A stretch of DNA of 64,000 nucleotides, taken from assembly GCF_021534965.1 (NCBI RefSeq), contig NZ_CP091037.1:2983501-3047500 (forward strand), in the 5' to 3' direction. Below the pieces are notes generated by a model. That model saw nothing but the letters and a program-made list of their open reading frames with translations, was not told the DNA's origin and did no database searches. This DNA is from Muricauda sp. SCSIO 65647. GTDB taxonomy: Bacteria > Bacteroidota > Bacteroidia > Flavobacteriales > Flavobacteriaceae. The position numbers and the translations under genes are program-made. Below are positions 35,724-47,100 of this stretch, one piece after another (position 1 is the first letter of the stretch; each line of letters starts with the position of its first letter).

Positions 35724-36656
35724 ATGGAAGAAATCAAAATATTCTGTCCGGCCACCATAGCCAACATCTCTTGCGGGTTTGATGTACTTGGCCTCGCCTT
35801 AGATGGGGTGGGCGATGAGATGGTGGTGCGAAAGGTAGCACAAGAAGGTGTGAAAATCACGAAGATCATTGGGCAAGAGCTCCCCCTTGAAGCAGAAAAG
35901 AATGTGGCCGGTGCGGCCATAATCGCCCTGCTTGAAGACTTCGATACCGAATTTGGTTTTCAAATCGAAATAGACAAGAAAATCAAACCGGGCAGCGGTA
36001 TCGGTAGTAGTGCAGCCAGTGCGGCAGGGGCTGTTTGGGCTGTCAATGAACTGCTGGGTAGGCCTTTCACAAAACAAGAACTGATCGCATTTGCGATGCA
36101 GGGTGAAAAAGTGGCGAGTGGCGTGGCCCATGCCGATAATGTGGCTCCGGCGATTTATGGCGGATTTACATTGGTCAGAAGTTATGATCCTTTGGATGTA
36201 GTGCCGCTCCCCACACCCAAAGAATTGTTTGCAACAGTAATCCATCCTCAGATAGAAATCAAAACAGCCGATTCCCGAAAGGTGATAAAGACCAATATTT
36301 CCTTGGAAAAAGGAATCAAGCAATGGGGAAACCTAGGGGGTTTGGTGGCAGGGCTCTTTACTGAAGATTATGGGTTGATCGGGCGTTCGCTTGAAGACCA
36401 TATCATAGAACCCATCAGGTCGATTTTGATTCCGGGGTTTGATGAAATCAAAGAAGCAACAATCATAGCAGGTGCGCTGGGCTGTGGCATATCAGGTTCA
36501 GGGCCATCGATTTTTGCGTTGAGCAGGGGAATCGAGACTGCCGAAAAGGTGGCAAGGGCCATGAAAGAGACGTATTTGAAATTAGATGTTGATTTCGACG
36601 TACATGTGTCGAAGATCAATTCAGAGGGAATCAAGCGCATCAAAGCACACACATGA
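35724..36656 (+). CDS. thrB: Homoserine kinase
   Basis: A 310-residue GHMP kinase that makes O-phosphohomoserine from homoserine and ATP in the cytoplasm. It shows the opening FCPATIANISCGFDVLGLAL, the ATP loop KPGSGIGSSAASAAGAVWAV and the C-terminal GALGCGISGSGPSIFAL. It begins two bases after thrA and ends with a 4-base overlap with thrC, so translation is probably coupled across thrABC. Confidence 0.97.
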   Translation: MEEIKIFCPATIANISCGFDVLGLALDGVGDEMVVRKVAQEGVKITKIIGQELPLEAEKNVAGAAIIALLEDFDTEFGFQIEIDKKIKPGSGIGSSAASAAGAVWAVNELLGRPFTKQELIAFAMQGEKVASGVAHADNVAPAIYGGFTLVRSYDPLDVVPLPTPKELFATVIHPQIEIKTADSRKVIKTNISLEKGIKQWGNLGGLVAGLFTEDYGLIGRSLEDHIIEPIRSILIPGFDEIKEATIIAGALGCGISGSGPSIFALSRGIETAEKVARAMKETYLKLDVDFDVHVSKINSEGIKRIKAHT

Positions 36657-37945
36657 GATATTTAAGCCTGAACGACAAAAACCATATGGCTGGTTTCAAA
36701 GAAGCCGTCGTAAGGGGTATTGCACCTGATAAAGGACTGTATTTTCCAGAACGCATAGAACCACTACCATCTTCTTTTTTTGATCAAATTGAGAACCGTT
36801 CAAAAGACGAGATTGCTTTTCAGGCGATTCAACAATTTGTAGGCGAAGACATTTCAAACAATGCCCTTCAAAACATTATTGCCGCTACTCTTGATTTTGA
36901 ATTTCCTTTGGTCACCATTGAAGAAGGCATTGCCACTTTAGAACTTTTTCATGGTCCGACCATGGCGTTCAAAGATGTCGGTGCCCGGTTTATGGCAAAC
37001 TGCCTTGGGCATTTTTCAGAAACCTCAGATGAAGAAGTTACGGTCTTGGTGGCCACATCTGGCGACACGGGTGGTGCCGTGGCCAATGGCTTTTTAGGTG
37101 TTGAAGGGGCGAAAGTAGTGATTCTATACCCCAGCGGCAAGGTCAGTGACATTCAAGAACGCCAATTGACCACCTTGGGCCAGAATATAACCGCCATGGA
37201 AGTTTCGGGCACTTTTGACGATTGCCAGCGCATGGTCAAAGATGCTTTTTTAGATGTGGATATTACCAAGAAAAGAAAACTGACTTCGGCCAATAGCATC
37301 AATGTGGCCCGTTGGTTACCCCAAATGTTCTATTATCTATTCGCGTATCGCGATTCAAAAAAACGGGAAATGGACATTGTGTTTTCGGTGCCGAGCGGAA
37401 ATTTTGGCAATATCTGTGCAGGTATGGTGGCACATCGATTGGGCATGCCCGTGAAACACTTTGTGGCGGCGACCAATGTCAATGATGTGGTACCCAACTA
37501 TATGAAGAGTGCCGAATATAGCCCTAAACCCTCCATTGCCACCATCTCAAACGCCATGGATGTTGGTGACCCCAGTAATTTTATACGGATCCAAAACTTA
37601 TTTGAAAACAGTTTTGAAAAGCTGCAACGATATCTTTCTTCCTTTTCCTTTACGGATGAAGAGACGAAGGCCGCGATGTTCGATGTGTATGGCAAAACAG
37701 GCTATATGATGGACCCCCATGGGGCCGTTGGTTATTTGGGATTAAAAAAATACATGGAAAACAATCCAGGTATCTCCGGTATCTTTTTGGAAACCGCCCA
37801 CCCCATCAAATTTTTAGATGTGGTCAAAGAAACACTAGATGTTTCCCTTGATATTCCACCACAGATCCAAAGGGTCATTGACAAAGAGAAAATCGCGATT
37901 CCTATCAAAAAATATGCTGAACTCAAGAGTTTCTTAATGGATTAA
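36653..37945 (+). CDS. thrC: Threonine synthase
   Basis: A 430-residue PLP enzyme converting O-phosphohomoserine to threonine, the last step of the operon. The N-terminal family signature [20 protein letters not shown] is clear, the PLP-lysine motif is [15 protein letters not shown], and the phosphate-binding loop is [31 protein letters not shown] and [13 protein letters not shown] are also typical. Length is usual for the group without an insert domain. Confidence 0.97.
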   Translation: MRYLSLNDKNHMAGFKEAVVRGIAPDKGLYFPERIEPLPSSFFDQIENRSKDEIAFQAIQQFVGEDISNNALQNIIAATLDFEFPLVTIEEGIATLELFHGPTMAFKDVGARFMANCLGHFSETSDEEVTVLVATSGDTGGAVANGFLGVEGAKVVILYPSGKVSDIQERQLTTLGQNITAMEVSGTFDDCQRMVKDAFLDVDITKKRKLTSANSINVARWLPQMFYYLFAYRDSKKREMDIVFSVPSGNFGNICAGMVAHRLGMPVKHFVAATNVNDVVPNYMKSAEYSPKPSIATISNAMDVGDPSNFIRIQNLFENSFEKLQRYLSSFSFTDEETKAAMFDVYGKTGYMMDPHGAVGYLGLKKYMENNPGISGIFLETAHPIKFLDVVKETLDVSLDIPPQIQRVIDKEKIAIPIKKYAELKSFLMD

Positions 37946-38017
37946 AACATTTTGATCAGTTTGTCAAAAAACTTCTAAAACGTAGCGGTTCTCCTCGTGG
38001 TTACGACATTATTTCAA

Positions 38018-38025
38018 TACATTTG
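38018..38025 (+). promoter_or_regulatory. Promoter -7 box of gcvT
   Basis: TACATTTG followed by CGCAG is an exact match to the Bacteroidota TAnnTTTG box, 19 bases before the chosen ATG at 38044. That distance also argues against the in-frame ATG at 38023, which would fall inside the box. Confidence 0.55.
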
Positions 38026-38043
38026 CGCAGCCAAAAGAAGCAT

Positions 38044-39129
38044 ATGAAAACGACCGCATTGACAGGTACACATAAGGCACTTGGGGCCAAAATGGTTGAA
38101 TTTGCAGGGTATGAGATGCCCGTATCTTACGAGGGGGTAAATGCTGAGCATACAACTGTTCGCGAGGCTGTGGGCGTGTTTGATGTCTCACATATGGGCG
38201 AGTTTTTGATCGAGGGCCCAAATGCATTGAACCTGCTCCAAAAGGTGACCTCCAACGATGCCTCAAAGCTCACGGTGGGCAAGGCGCAATACAGCTGCCT
38301 GCCCAATGAGACAGGTGGTATCGTTGACGATTTAATCGTGTACAGGGTAAAGGAGGAAACCTATCTGCTGGTGGTCAATGCATCGAACATCAAAAAAGAC
38401 TGGGAACACATTTCAAAATACAATGGGGCCATCGGTGCGGACATGCGCAATATATCTGACGATTATTCCCTATTGGCCATTCAAGGCCCGAAAGCGGTTG
38501 AGGCCATGCAATCATTGTCATCCATAGATTTGTCAAGTATCAAATTCTACAATTTTGTAGTGGGAGACTTTGCCGGCATTGATCATGTCATCATTTCTGC
38601 TACGGGCTATACCGGCTCAGGGGGCTTTGAGATTTACTGTAAGAACAACGAGGTCAAACAAGTATGGGACAAGGTCATTGAGGCCGGAGCAGATTTCGGT
38701 ATCAAGCCCATCGGTTTGGCGGCCCGTGATACCTTGAGACTTGAAATGGGCTATTGTCTCTATGGAAACGATATTGATGACACTACCTCTCCATTTGAGG
38801 CAGGTTTGGGCTGGATTACCAAGTTTACCAAAGATTTTGTCAACGCTGAGACCTTGGCAAAGCAAAAAGAAGCAGGCGTTGACCGAAAGCTGATCGGATT
38901 CGAAATGAACGAAAAGGCCATTCCCAGACATGGTTACGATATTATCGACGCCGAAGGCAACCCCATAGGTACAGTAACTTCGGGCACCATGTCGCCATCA
39001 CTTGAAAAAGGTATCGGTCTGGGCTATGTTTCGACAGCCCATATCAAAGAAGGAGGGCAGATCTATGTTGCCATTAGAAAAAAATCGGTCGCTGCCACCA
39101 TTGTCAAACCCCCGTTTTATAAAGGTTAG
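38044..39129 (+). CDS. gcvT: Aminomethyltransferase, glycine cleavage system T protein
   Basis: A 361-residue T protein that releases ammonia from the aminomethyl-lipoyl H protein and passes the C1 unit to tetrahydrofolate. Family segments are [53 protein letters not shown] and [19 protein letters not shown]. It stands without gcvH or gcvP, as is usual in Flavobacteriia. The next gene follows at 6 bases and is probably cotranscribed. Confidence 0.96.
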   Translation: MKTTALTGTHKALGAKMVEFAGYEMPVSYEGVNAEHTTVREAVGVFDVSHMGEFLIEGPNALNLLQKVTSNDASKLTVGKAQYSCLPNETGGIVDDLIVYRVKEETYLLVVNASNIKKDWEHISKYNGAIGADMRNISDDYSLLAIQGPKAVEAMQSLSSIDLSSIKFYNFVVGDFAGIDHVIISATGYTGSGGFEIYCKNNEVKQVWDKVIEAGADFGIKPIGLAARDTLRLEMGYCLYGNDIDDTTSPFEAGLGWITKFTKDFVNAETLAKQKEAGVDRKLIGFEMNEKAIPRHGYDIIDAEGNPIGTVTSGTMSPSLEKGIGLGYVSTAHIKEGGQIYVAIRKKSVAATIVKPPFYKG

Positions 39130-39135
39130 TGCCAA

Positions 39136-39987
39136 ATGCCTGAAAAGAAGAAACGATTAGAGCGGGAGAAAGGCAAAAAAGTACTGATTTTGGGAGGAAG
39201 TGGCTTTGTAGGCCATGCACTCTACAAAGAGCTGTGCAATTATTTTGATACCTACGGCACGTATTTTTCCAATAAAACCTTCAAAGACAATCAGCAGTTT
39301 TTCAAATATGATATGGCCGAAGATGACATATTTCGTATTCTTCAGCAAGTAAGACCCAAATACATTATTTCGGCCCTTAGGGGCGATTTTGCCGCCCAGG
39401 TACAAGCGCATCAACATTTGGTCGAGTATATGGCCAACCAACGCTGTAAATTATACTTTCTTTCTTCGGCCAATGTATTCGATGGATATAGCAAGTTTCC
39501 CTCTTACGAACATGACAAAACGCTGTCAGAGAGTATTTATGGCAAGCTTAAGATAAAAATTGAGAACATGTTGCTGCGGTTGCCCGAGCATAAGATCGGG
39601 ATTTTTAGGGTGCCTATGGTATTTGGCAACACCTCACCCCGAGTCAAACAAATAAAAGCAGCTGTAGAAAATAATGAGCCCGTTGAAGTATTTCCGAACT
39701 TGATACTGAACGTGACCAATGATGACCGATTGGTGCAACAGATACATTATTTGATCAATCGGGACAAAAGCGGCATTTTTCATTTGGGCAGTAATGATTT
39801 GATTCACCATGAAGAATTCGTGAAAGAGATCATCAAGCGCATGGGGAATTTTCACCCGATTCTCAAAAGGGTGTTCACCACCAATGAAGATCGCTACTTG
39901 GCCGTACTTCCCAAAGACAACAAGCTGCCCAAAAGCCTACGTATCAGTTGCCAAGAAATCATCGACCACCATCTCATGATCGAATGA
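39136..39987 (+). CDS. RmlD-like NAD(P)-dependent sugar epimerase/reductase
   Basis: A 283-residue extended short-chain dehydrogenase. The Rossmann loop is LILGGSGFVGHALY, the active-site serine region is FLSSANVFDG, and the Tyr-Lys pair is in SIYGKLKIK. The order of elements resembles dTDP-4-dehydrorhamnose reductase. No other nucleotide-sugar gene is near, so the substrate is unknown. It begins with a highly basic 15-residue stretch (MPEKKKRLEREKGKK); the frame has no other start before the Rossmann loop. Confidence 0.85.
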   Translation: MPEKKKRLEREKGKKVLILGGSGFVGHALYKELCNYFDTYGTYFSNKTFKDNQQFFKYDMAEDDIFRILQQVRPKYIISALRGDFAAQVQAHQHLVEYMANQRCKLYFLSSANVFDGYSKFPSYEHDKTLSESIYGKLKIKIENMLLRLPEHKIGIFRVPMVFGNTSPRVKQIKAAVENNEPVEVFPNLILNVTNDDRLVQQIHYLINRDKSGIFHLGSNDLIHHEEFVKEIIKRMGNFHPILKRVFTTNEDRYLAVLPKDNKLPKSLRISCQEIIDHHLMIE

Positions 39988-40007
39988 ATTTGTATTTTTA
40001 GGGCACC

Positions 40008-40298
40008 ATGGAAAAATTAAGCGAACAGCAGGTAGATGAGCAATTGGCCAATCTCGGTGGGTGGAGCCAAAAAGATGGTGCCATTACCAAAACATACCGA
40101 TTCACCGATTTTAAGGAAGCCTTTTCAGTAATGACCCGTATCGCATTTGAATGTGAGGCGATGAATCATCACCCCGACTGGGAGAATGTGTACAACACTT
40201 TGACCATTCGTCTGAACACCCATGATGTGGGAGGTATTACTAGAAAAGATATTGAACTGGCCAAAACCATAGAATCGCTCATATCTGGCAATAACTGA
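40008..40298 (+). CDS. 4a-hydroxytetrahydrobiopterin dehydratase (pterin-4a-carbinolamine dehydratase)
   Basis: A 96-residue PCD/DCoH protein. The family motif EAMNHHPDWENVYNTLTIRL contains the two catalytic histidines and the following Asp/Trp; GGWSQKDGAITKTYRF opens the fold and LNTHDVGGITRKDIELA closes it. It recycles the pterin cofactor of aromatic amino-acid hydroxylases, none of which lies in the window. It begins 20 bases after the reductase gene. Confidence 0.95.
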   Translation: MEKLSEQQVDEQLANLGGWSQKDGAITKTYRFTDFKEAFSVMTRIAFECEAMNHHPDWENVYNTLTIRLNTHDVGGITRKDIELAKTIESLISGNN

Positions 40299-40354
40299 TT
40301 TCAGCACAACTTGTTTTCAATACATTCACTAACATTTTATAGGCAACTCTAAAA

Positions 40355-41065
40355 ATGGGAAGAGCATTTGAGTTCAGAAAAGCACGAAAATTAAAACGAT
40401 GGGCTGCTATGTCAAAGGCCTTTACCCGAATCGGAAAAGACATCGTTATGGCGGTAAAAGAAGGGGGCCCCGACCCTGATGCCAATGCCAAACTGCGTGC
40501 GGTCATACAGAATGCCAAGGCCGTCAACATGCCTAAAGACAATATAGAAAGGGCCATCAAACGCGCCTCTGATAAAAGTCAGGGTGATTACAAAGAAGTG
40601 CTGTTCGAAGGATATGGTCCACATGGCATTGCCATTCTGATTGAAACGGCGACGGACAACAACACCAGAACCGTGGCCAACATACGCAGTTATTTCAATA
40701 AGTGTGGAGGGAGCTTGGGTACTTCAGGTTCGGTAGAGTTCATGTTTGACCATACGTGCAATTTCAGGATAAATGGTGAAGGGGTCGACCCTGAAGAATT
40801 GGAACTTGACATGATTGATTTTGGGGCGGAAGAGGTTTTTCTCGATGATGACGGTATCTTGATCTATGCCCCTTTCGAATGTTTTGGGGCCATTCAAAAA
40901 GAATTAGAATCGCGGGGAATGGAGATTTTGTCCTCAGGCTTTGAACGTATCCCACAGGTCACCAAAGAGCTTATTTCCGAACAGGTAGAAGACATTGAAA
41001 AGCTTCTTGAAAAGATAGAGGAAGATGATGATGTACAGAACGTCTATCATACGATGAAAGAATAA
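40355..41065 (+). CDS. YebC/PmpR-family protein
   Basis: A 236-residue TACO1/YebC family protein, with KRWAAMSKAFTRIGKDIVMA near the start, then GGPDPDANAKLRAVIQNAKA and MPKDNIERAIKRA, and FEGYGPHGIAILIE opening domain 2. Members were long called transcription regulators, and recent work on the family ties them to translation of polyproline stretches. The C-terminal acidic tail (KIEEDDDVQNVYHTM) is typical. A bidirectional terminator follows. Confidence 0.94.
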   Translation: MGRAFEFRKARKLKRWAAMSKAFTRIGKDIVMAVKEGGPDPDANAKLRAVIQNAKAVNMPKDNIERAIKRASDKSQGDYKEVLFEGYGPHGIAILIETATDNNTRTVANIRSYFNKCGGSLGTSGSVEFMFDHTCNFRINGEGVDPEELELDMIDFGAEEVFLDDDGILIYAPFECFGAIQKELESRGMEILSSGFERIPQVTKELISEQVEDIEKLLEKIEEDDDVQNVYHTMKE

Positions 41066-41081
41066 GAACCTGCATGACGAC

Positions 41082-41113
41082 AAAAAAAGCGGCCCGATCG
41101 GGCCGCTTTTTTA
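41082..41113. terminator. Strong bidirectional terminator
   Basis: AAAAAAAGCGGCCCGAT is the reverse complement of ATCGGGCCGCTTTTTT: a GC-rich stem flanked by an A-run and a T-run. It serves the YebC gene on the plus strand and the giant surface-protein gene on the minus strand. Confidence 0.93.
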
Positions 41114-41130
41114 ATATTGCCGTGCTCTTG

Positions 41131-44100
41131 TCAGTGTTTGACCACCATCTGTTTCTGGAAGTAGTGGCCCTTTTCGTTCTGTGTTCTTACGAAGTACACG
41201 CCCGGGGGCATGTCGCTCACGTCGAGCCCATATTCGGCCCCCTGTGTGTTGGGATCCATGGCATAGGTCTTGACCAATCGCCCCTGCATATCGAAGACCA
41301 TGATCTTCTGAATTTCGACCGGGGCCTCGAAGCTAGCCGTCACTTGTACATTGGCCGGGTTCGGGTGCAGGCTCAACACGTTCGGTCTGGGAGCTGCCGG
41401 TGGTACGACGATGTTGAAGCTGACCGTCAGGCCGGTGCCCGTGGTGCCGCCCAGATTGTCGGCGCTGTAGGGGGTCGCGGTCACGGTGAAGGCGCCCGTG
41501 CCAAAGGCTTGGTCAAAATAGTCGCCGCCGCTGTCGCCGAAGAGTGCATAGGGAGCGACGTTCTCAGTTCGGGTATTGGTTAGGCCGCCCGTGATCTGCA
41601 TCAGTACGCTCTCCACATCCCCCGTTGCCTCTGCCCTGATGTTCAGACTGGGGGGCAGGCTGAAGAAGACCGCCCCATTTGCGATCGGGCCGATGTCAAC
41701 GTCATTCTCGGCATCGACCAGCACAAAGCCTGTGACCGACAGCACACTGGTATCGGTGACCGTGATGGGCTGTGTGGCGCTGCTCTCACAATTTGTTGTC
41801 GGATTGATATATGAATATGTGATATCGTAGGTGCCTGCGCCAACAGTACTTGGGTCGAACATACCACCGCTCACGCCAGGTCCGCTATAATTGCCTCCCG
41901 TCGGCGAACCGCCCGTCAAGGTGAGGGCCGGGTCGGTATCAAGCACATCGGCAAAGGGTGCCAGGGTGACCGAGGGCGCATTCGGATCTTCGAGGGTGAC
42001 CGTTAAGGTCTCGGTACAGCCGTTCGTGTCGGTGACCGTAATGGTGTAATTGCCTGCGGAAAGACCTGAGAAGGTGCCCGTTGACTGAACCACGCTCCCT
42101 TCCAGCAACTCATAGCTTATCGGTGGGGCGCCGCCCACTTCGGCCATGGAAATGCTGCCATCACTGCCCCCGCAGGTGGTTGGATCTGACTGGTTCGCCA
42201 CGAAGGCATCGAAACTTGCACAGATCGGGTTATCGACAAATTCAAAGCTTATGACCAAGGGTGTGCCCATTTCACCTGTGAGGCTATTGCCACTATATGG
42301 TGTTGCCGTAATCTCGAACATACCCAATGGGAATACTATGCCGAAATAATCTCCCCCACTGTCACCGAACAAGGCATAGGGTGCGACGTTTTCCGTTCTC
42401 GTGCCGATTTGGTCACCAGTGAGCTCTAACAGCACGCTCTCGGTGTCAGCGGTGGCCACGGCCTGTATGTTCAGGTTCATGGTCAAAAAGCCGCTCACAT
42501 CGATCACGTCACCGTCAATCAAGGGCCGTAGCACAACATCGTTGTCGGCATCGATCAGGTTGAACGAGATGATGGAGAGCACACTGGTGTCGATGACCGT
42601 GATGAACTGTGCGGCCATGCCGGTACATCCATTGCCATCGGTATAGGAATAGGTGATCTCATAGGTTCCCGCTCCCACAGCGCTTGGGTCGAACATGCCG
42701 CCGCTCACGCCGGGACCGCCATAATCGCCCCCCGCCGGTGAACCGCCCGTTAAGGTAAAGGCGGGGTCGGTGTCGAGCGCATCGGCAAAAGGTGCCAAGG
42801 TGACTGTGGGTGCAGCAGGATCTTCAAGGGTGACCGTCAAGGTTTCGGTACAGCCATTGGCATCGGTTACGGTCACGGTATAGGTCCCGGCCATAAGGTT
42901 GGTCGCAATATTGGAGTCAAGCCCTCCGTCATGGGCCCATGCAAAGGTTACGGGAGCTGCTGAATCGGAGACACCGATTTCAATGCTACCATCAGCCGCC
43001 CCACAGGTGGTAGGGTCTGACTGGTTCGCCACAAAGGTGTCAAAACTTGTACAGGCAGGATTCCCATCGACAAACTCAAAGCCTATCGTCAGCCCCGTGC
43101 CCATGGTGCCGCCCAGATTGTCGGCCGAGTAGGGGGTGGCCGTCAGGTCGTAGGGCCCAAGCGGGAATACGTTCGGTGAATAGTCACCCGAGATGTCACC
43201 GAAGAGTGCATAGGGATCGATGTTCTCGGTCATGGTCTTGTTCTGCGGCCCTGTGAGCTCTAACAACACGCTCTCGGTGTCAGCGGTGGCCACGGCTTGT
43301 ATATTCAGGTTCATGGTCAATAAGCCGCCCACATCGATCACGTCACCGTCCATCAAGGTCCGCAGTACCACATCGTTGTCGGCATCGATCAGGTTGAAAC
43401 CCGTCACTGTCAATGCAGCACAGTTTAAACCTGCATCGTTGATGGTCCACCCATAGGTATCGATGATTTGTTGGCGGGCATCAGCGGCCAAACAGTACTG
43501 GTTCTGTGGCGCATCTAACTGTACCCCATTTTGCAACAATGGCAATTGGCTCCAACCAATTAGGGTTTTGTCGTAGTTTTCGTTTGAAAGACCTGAACCG
43601 TCGAAAATCCAAGTCATATTTTCCACTTTTCCAACATTCCAAGCTTCAAGGTTATTATTAAATGAAATTGCATTGTTAAACAACAAGCGCATGTCGGTTA
43701 CATTTTCTACGTTCCATTGGCCAATATCTTGATTAAATTCAGTGGCATTTGCAAACATGCTACTTATATTGGTAACATTTTCAATATCCCAATTTGAAAT
43801 ATCTTGATTGAAGGCGGACGCTGCTATAAACATGGTAGCCATACTGGTGACTTCACTAACAATCCAATCTCCGATGTCTTGGTTAAACGAAGTGGCGTTA
43901 GCAAACATTTGTGCCATATTGCCAACATTGCTGACATCCCAATTACCGATTGGCTGATTAAAGTTGGAAGCCCTACTGAACATAGCACCCATGTCTGTAA
44001 CACTTGATACATCCCAAGTGTTAATATTTTGGTTAAAAGCTGTGGCCTCTGAAAACATTCCAAGCATGTTCTGCACTTTTGAAGTATTCCAACTACTTAT

Positions 44101-47100
44101 ATCTTGGTTAAACGAAGTAGCGCTAGAGAACACTTGTGCCATATTATCAACGTTGCCGACATCCCAACTACCGATTGGCTGATCAAAGTTGGAGGCAAGG
44201 CTGAACATAGCGCTCATGTCTGTAACACTTGATACATCCCAGGTGCCAATATTTTGATTAAATGACTGAGCGCCGCTGAAGAATCTTGTCATATTTATCG
44301 CTTTACCTACATCCCAAGCGCTGATATCTTGGTTAAAAGAGCTTGCTTGAAAAAAGACTCCCGAGAAATCGGTCACATTGCTAACATTCCATGTGTTAAA
44401 AGAAGCATTTCCCAATAAGGATCGGCAACTATTGAACATATAATCAAGGCTCGTGACACTTTCCATATTTGGTGCGTCTGATGCGACCACGTCAAGGTTT
44501 TGACAACCGCTAAAAGCTCTTGACATAGAGGTCCATTGAATATCTCCCCATTGATTAATGAACAGTATTTTTTCCTTATCGCCTGCATTATTGAAAATGA
44601 TTCTAGGAAAATCACCCGAAATCGAAACCGTATATGTTCCGGGATTGATATAGGTATGGGTGGCATCACCTGTTTCATCGGTGGGTTGCGATGCATCTCC
44701 CCAATCCACTGTATAGTTATAGCCAGCACCGAGCGTGGGTATGGTTATAGTTTCATTGGCGGTGGTGGTCTGCCAAGTGGTGATAAACGGGCGTTGAACG
44801 GGTGTGCCCAACAACGAGACATCATTGCCATCGCCACCGACATACGAAATAATGCCTGAAAAAGCACCAAACGAGATAGCCGCACCCTCTGCGAGCCCTA
44901 CAAAAGTACCCGCTACGGCATCAGTGCCGTCATTCTCGATCAAGATAATCTCATCGGTCGGGGCGTTGGCGTAACCCCCGATAAGGTTCAAGGTTGGTGT
45001 GTTCAAGGTTACCGTACCGGTAACGACAATCTGGTCGTGCTCGGTTCCCGGGGTAGGGCCATTGACCTCGGCATCGAAGATACCGCCACTCTCTAAAGTA
45101 AAGTCACCTACAATCAAAATGCCAGGACTCACCCCAGGGGCTACGGTCGAGGTGCCATCGATATTGACCGTTCCCGTAATTGAACCAATGCCAATCAGGG
45201 TAGAGCCGTTGGTGAAGTTTGCCGAATCAGTGACCACTGTGGTCAAGTCGTTGGTGTCAAAGATACCATTGCTCACGTTCAGCGTATTCAATTCGAGGTC
45301 GCCGCTGCCAATAACTTGGGCATCTAAATTGTTTAAGGTCAGTCCATTGTTGGCCCCCAATAGTTGCAAGGGGGTCAAGAGGCTGATGGTATTGGCACCG
45401 CCCGCCCCGTCGATGGTGAGGCCATTGGTTATGCTGGCAAGGGGTATCTCGACAGTGTTCGCATCGATTTGTACCACCCCTGTGCCGCTGATGGCGATGA
45501 AGTTCACCGTATTGCTGATTCGAAGGTTGCCATCGTTGATGCTCAATGCAAATGCATCGTCAGAGTCACCGCCGTTGGTGTCCATAATATCCAATGAGCC
45601 ATCGGCATTCAACATGATCTCGGTTTCGGCGACGCCCACGGTAATCAATTGGTCGCAAGAATCAGATATGTTGCCCGCCTCGTCAGTGGCTGTCCAGCTG
45701 ATGGTGGTGTCGCCGAGGGGGTAGGGGTCTGTCAAGGGCAGTGTGTCTGAACGGTTACCCTCAAAGGTAAAGGTGCTCGATACGTTATCGGTGGCCGTGG
45801 GGTCGACCAGCGTAACGGTGGCCGAAATGCCCGATGCAATGACCTCTACGATATCGTCGGGGCAGGTGATGATTGGGGCTTCTGAATCAAGATTGCCCGC
45901 ATATTCGTAAATGACCACCTTGCCTTCGTCCAATACGTCTCCACTAGTATTGGGATTTCCCAATACTACAATATTCCCTGCTTTGTTGATGGCACAGTCT
46001 TGACCTGCTTCGGCATAAATGGGCTGCCCCAATAATTGCCATTGTGCCCCATTGAATTGAAAAATTCTAGCTGGTTGATAAAAATCGCCGATTAAAATGA
46101 TATCGCCAGCACCATTCATATCTACCTGATAGCCCGGTTGATCTATTTCGTTTACTGCAAAAATGGTTTGCCCCAATTGCACCCAATTGCCATTATCGAA
46201 TTGAAATACCTTGGCATAATCTCCTGCATTGGCACCGACAACAAGACGGTCACCAATATCATTTAAGTGCACACTTACTCCGAAAAAGTCGTCATCGGCA
46301 TCTTCATTGCTTACTATGGTATTGCCCAAAAGCTCCCAATCGCCGTTGATCAATTCAAAAACCTGTACATATCCATCTTCTCTTGGCCTTCCAAAACCAG
46401 AGGTTTCTACTTGGTAGGCTCCAACTGCCAATCGTGTACCATTAGTATTTAGAGAGACATCTCGACCAAAGGTATCGCCGTCTCCCGTGCCAGAAAGTGT
46501 AGACCCCAATTGTGCCCATTGACCATTCTTAAATTCGAATACAGCGGTTTGCCCTTGTCTGTTCGTACCACCACCTGCATATCCGATAGCCAATCGATCG
46601 CCACTGGCATCAAAATCGACCTTTTGTATAAAAGTATCACCAACTGCGGCAATTTCAGCACCCAGTTGTGCCCAATTGTTATTGATTAGCTCAAAGACCT
46701 TTACATTACCATTGAGTTGACTTACTGCCAATCGGTTGCCCACATCGTTCAAGTCGGTACCACTGAAACCACGGCCTAATGCGCCACCGGGCACAGTGCC
46801 TCCCAGTGGGCTCCAAGTAGTGCCATTTCTTTCCAATATGGTAACTTCGCCTAAATTTCCTAAACCGTTTATGTTCGGGTTCACATAAGCCACCCTATCA
46901 CCGGTAGCATTTATGCTTACACCCGCCCCCAATTGATCACCTGGACTACCCACAATGTTCGGGCCTATATCAAACCAACAGTCTCCGCTTCCGGTTACCG
47001 TAATCACTTGCTCACAAGATTCCGAAATATTTCCGGCTTCGTCCTCGGCGGTCCATAGAATGGTGGTCGCACCCACAAAGAAGGGGTCAGTCAATGGCAG

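Noticed and set aside
37946-38043. Glycine riboswitch before gcvT
   Set aside because: The gap is under 100 bases, has an exact -7 box close to the ATG and no recognisable aptamer.
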